64,000 nucleotides of DNA, taken from positions 31,791,051 to 31,855,050 of the forward strand of contig CM044961.1 in the NCBI GenBank assembly GCA_024516035.1, given 5' to 3'. Origin of the DNA: Bactericera cockerelli (taxonomy: Eukaryota > Arthropoda > Insecta > Hemiptera > Triozidae). Made by a program: the position numbers and the translations under genes. The notes under the pieces were generated by a model. That model did not search any database. It was not told where the DNA came from and was given only the letters and a program-made list of their open reading frames with translations. Below, in pieces: positions 63,474-64,000 of the stretch; the first letter of the stretch is position 1, and every line of letters starts with the position of its first letter.

Positions 63474-64000
63474 GTTGAGGGAAAATACGTACTAATAGAC
63501 ATAAATAAAATATGCCTATTTCCTATTTTAGAAATGTCTTCTAAACAGAAGGACTTTTTGTCAATTATTTATTTAGGGTTCTAAGAAAACCCTTTATAAA
63601 TGTTCGAAAATAAAGGACTTTGCCATTATTTTTCAGGACTTCGTCCTTGTTTTTAGTTCGGTGATAAATAATTTTTGTTTTTCTCTCATTTCCATCAAGG
63701 TACATAATTTTACTCTACATAACTACTTATTCCAGCAACTCATTATATTTTTATATTAAATTATTGCCAGAAAACATTGTTCATTTCCAAAGAAATTATC
63801 TGGAATCGAATCTTAGATCTCCAAATAAAGAGGCCGTCAACAATTGTTCCGACATTCACTTTCACCCTTACCCATCCTAGTTAGTCTACTTAGACTAGGA
63901 ATTTTTTTATCTAAATATTGCGAAATAATCAACTCTTGCTGATTGACACTGGGAAGAGTATACTTTTTCTAGTTAGAATCTACTTTTCTAAGGAAATTTT
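63474..64000. other. AT-rich, no gene seen
   Basis: TCTAGGACTTT-like phrases repeat loosely (AAGGACTTT at 63550 and 63613). No frame or known family. Confidence 0.4.

Overview
The window looks like gene-poor, repeat-saturated nuclear DNA from an arthropod, most probably an insect; a sap-feeding hemipteran is my weak guess. The evidence is a spliced exon of an animal membrane-bound alkaline phosphatase, very AT-rich background with long purine or pyrimidine tracts, many Pol III-derived SINEs, TA-flanked inverted-repeat DNA elements and 5'-truncated non-LTR retrotransposon ends. No bacterial gene layout, CRISPR array or intact virus is visible.

The only host coding sequence I can support is at the left edge. 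Bases 1924-2201 (+) are the terminal exon of a GPI-anchored alkaline phosphatase, preceded by at least 1.9 kb of intron. The remaining 61.8 kb contains no convincing host exon. The other coding traces are two decayed LINE C-termini (46523-46768 + and about 49130-49425 -).

Region by region: 1-8.4 kb holds the exon, a small MITE just after its stop codon and long Y/R tracts. 8.4-20.2 kb holds tRNA-headed SINEs, two elements ending in hairpins, a G-rich patch, a 44-G homopolymer and two clean MITEs (17818-17950 with TAA duplications; 18422-18596 with TA). 20.3-22.6 kb holds minisatellites and a tail-to-tail SINE pair. 22.68-26.54 kb holds two abutting long foldback elements, the larger carrying a second transposon in one arm. 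26.5-36 kb holds pyrimidine tracts and SINEs. 37.7-39.2 kb is a TIR-bounded DNA element that hosts a 5S-derived SINE. 39.3-41.8 kb has two nested SINE-in-SINE insertions with target duplications. 42-64 kb holds purine tracts, a C-rich satellite, LINE ends, minisatellites and a perfect 29-bp-stem hairpin at 62.2 kb.

The most interesting system is a set of SINEs. Six tRNA-like families (called here A-F) are joined by a family whose head is a recognisable 5S rRNA gene. Downstream of its 5S head that family carries a body domain of about 95 bp that is nearly the same as the body of the tRNA-headed family B. This implies promoter-head exchange on a shared core. Family names here are local labels; no database was searched.
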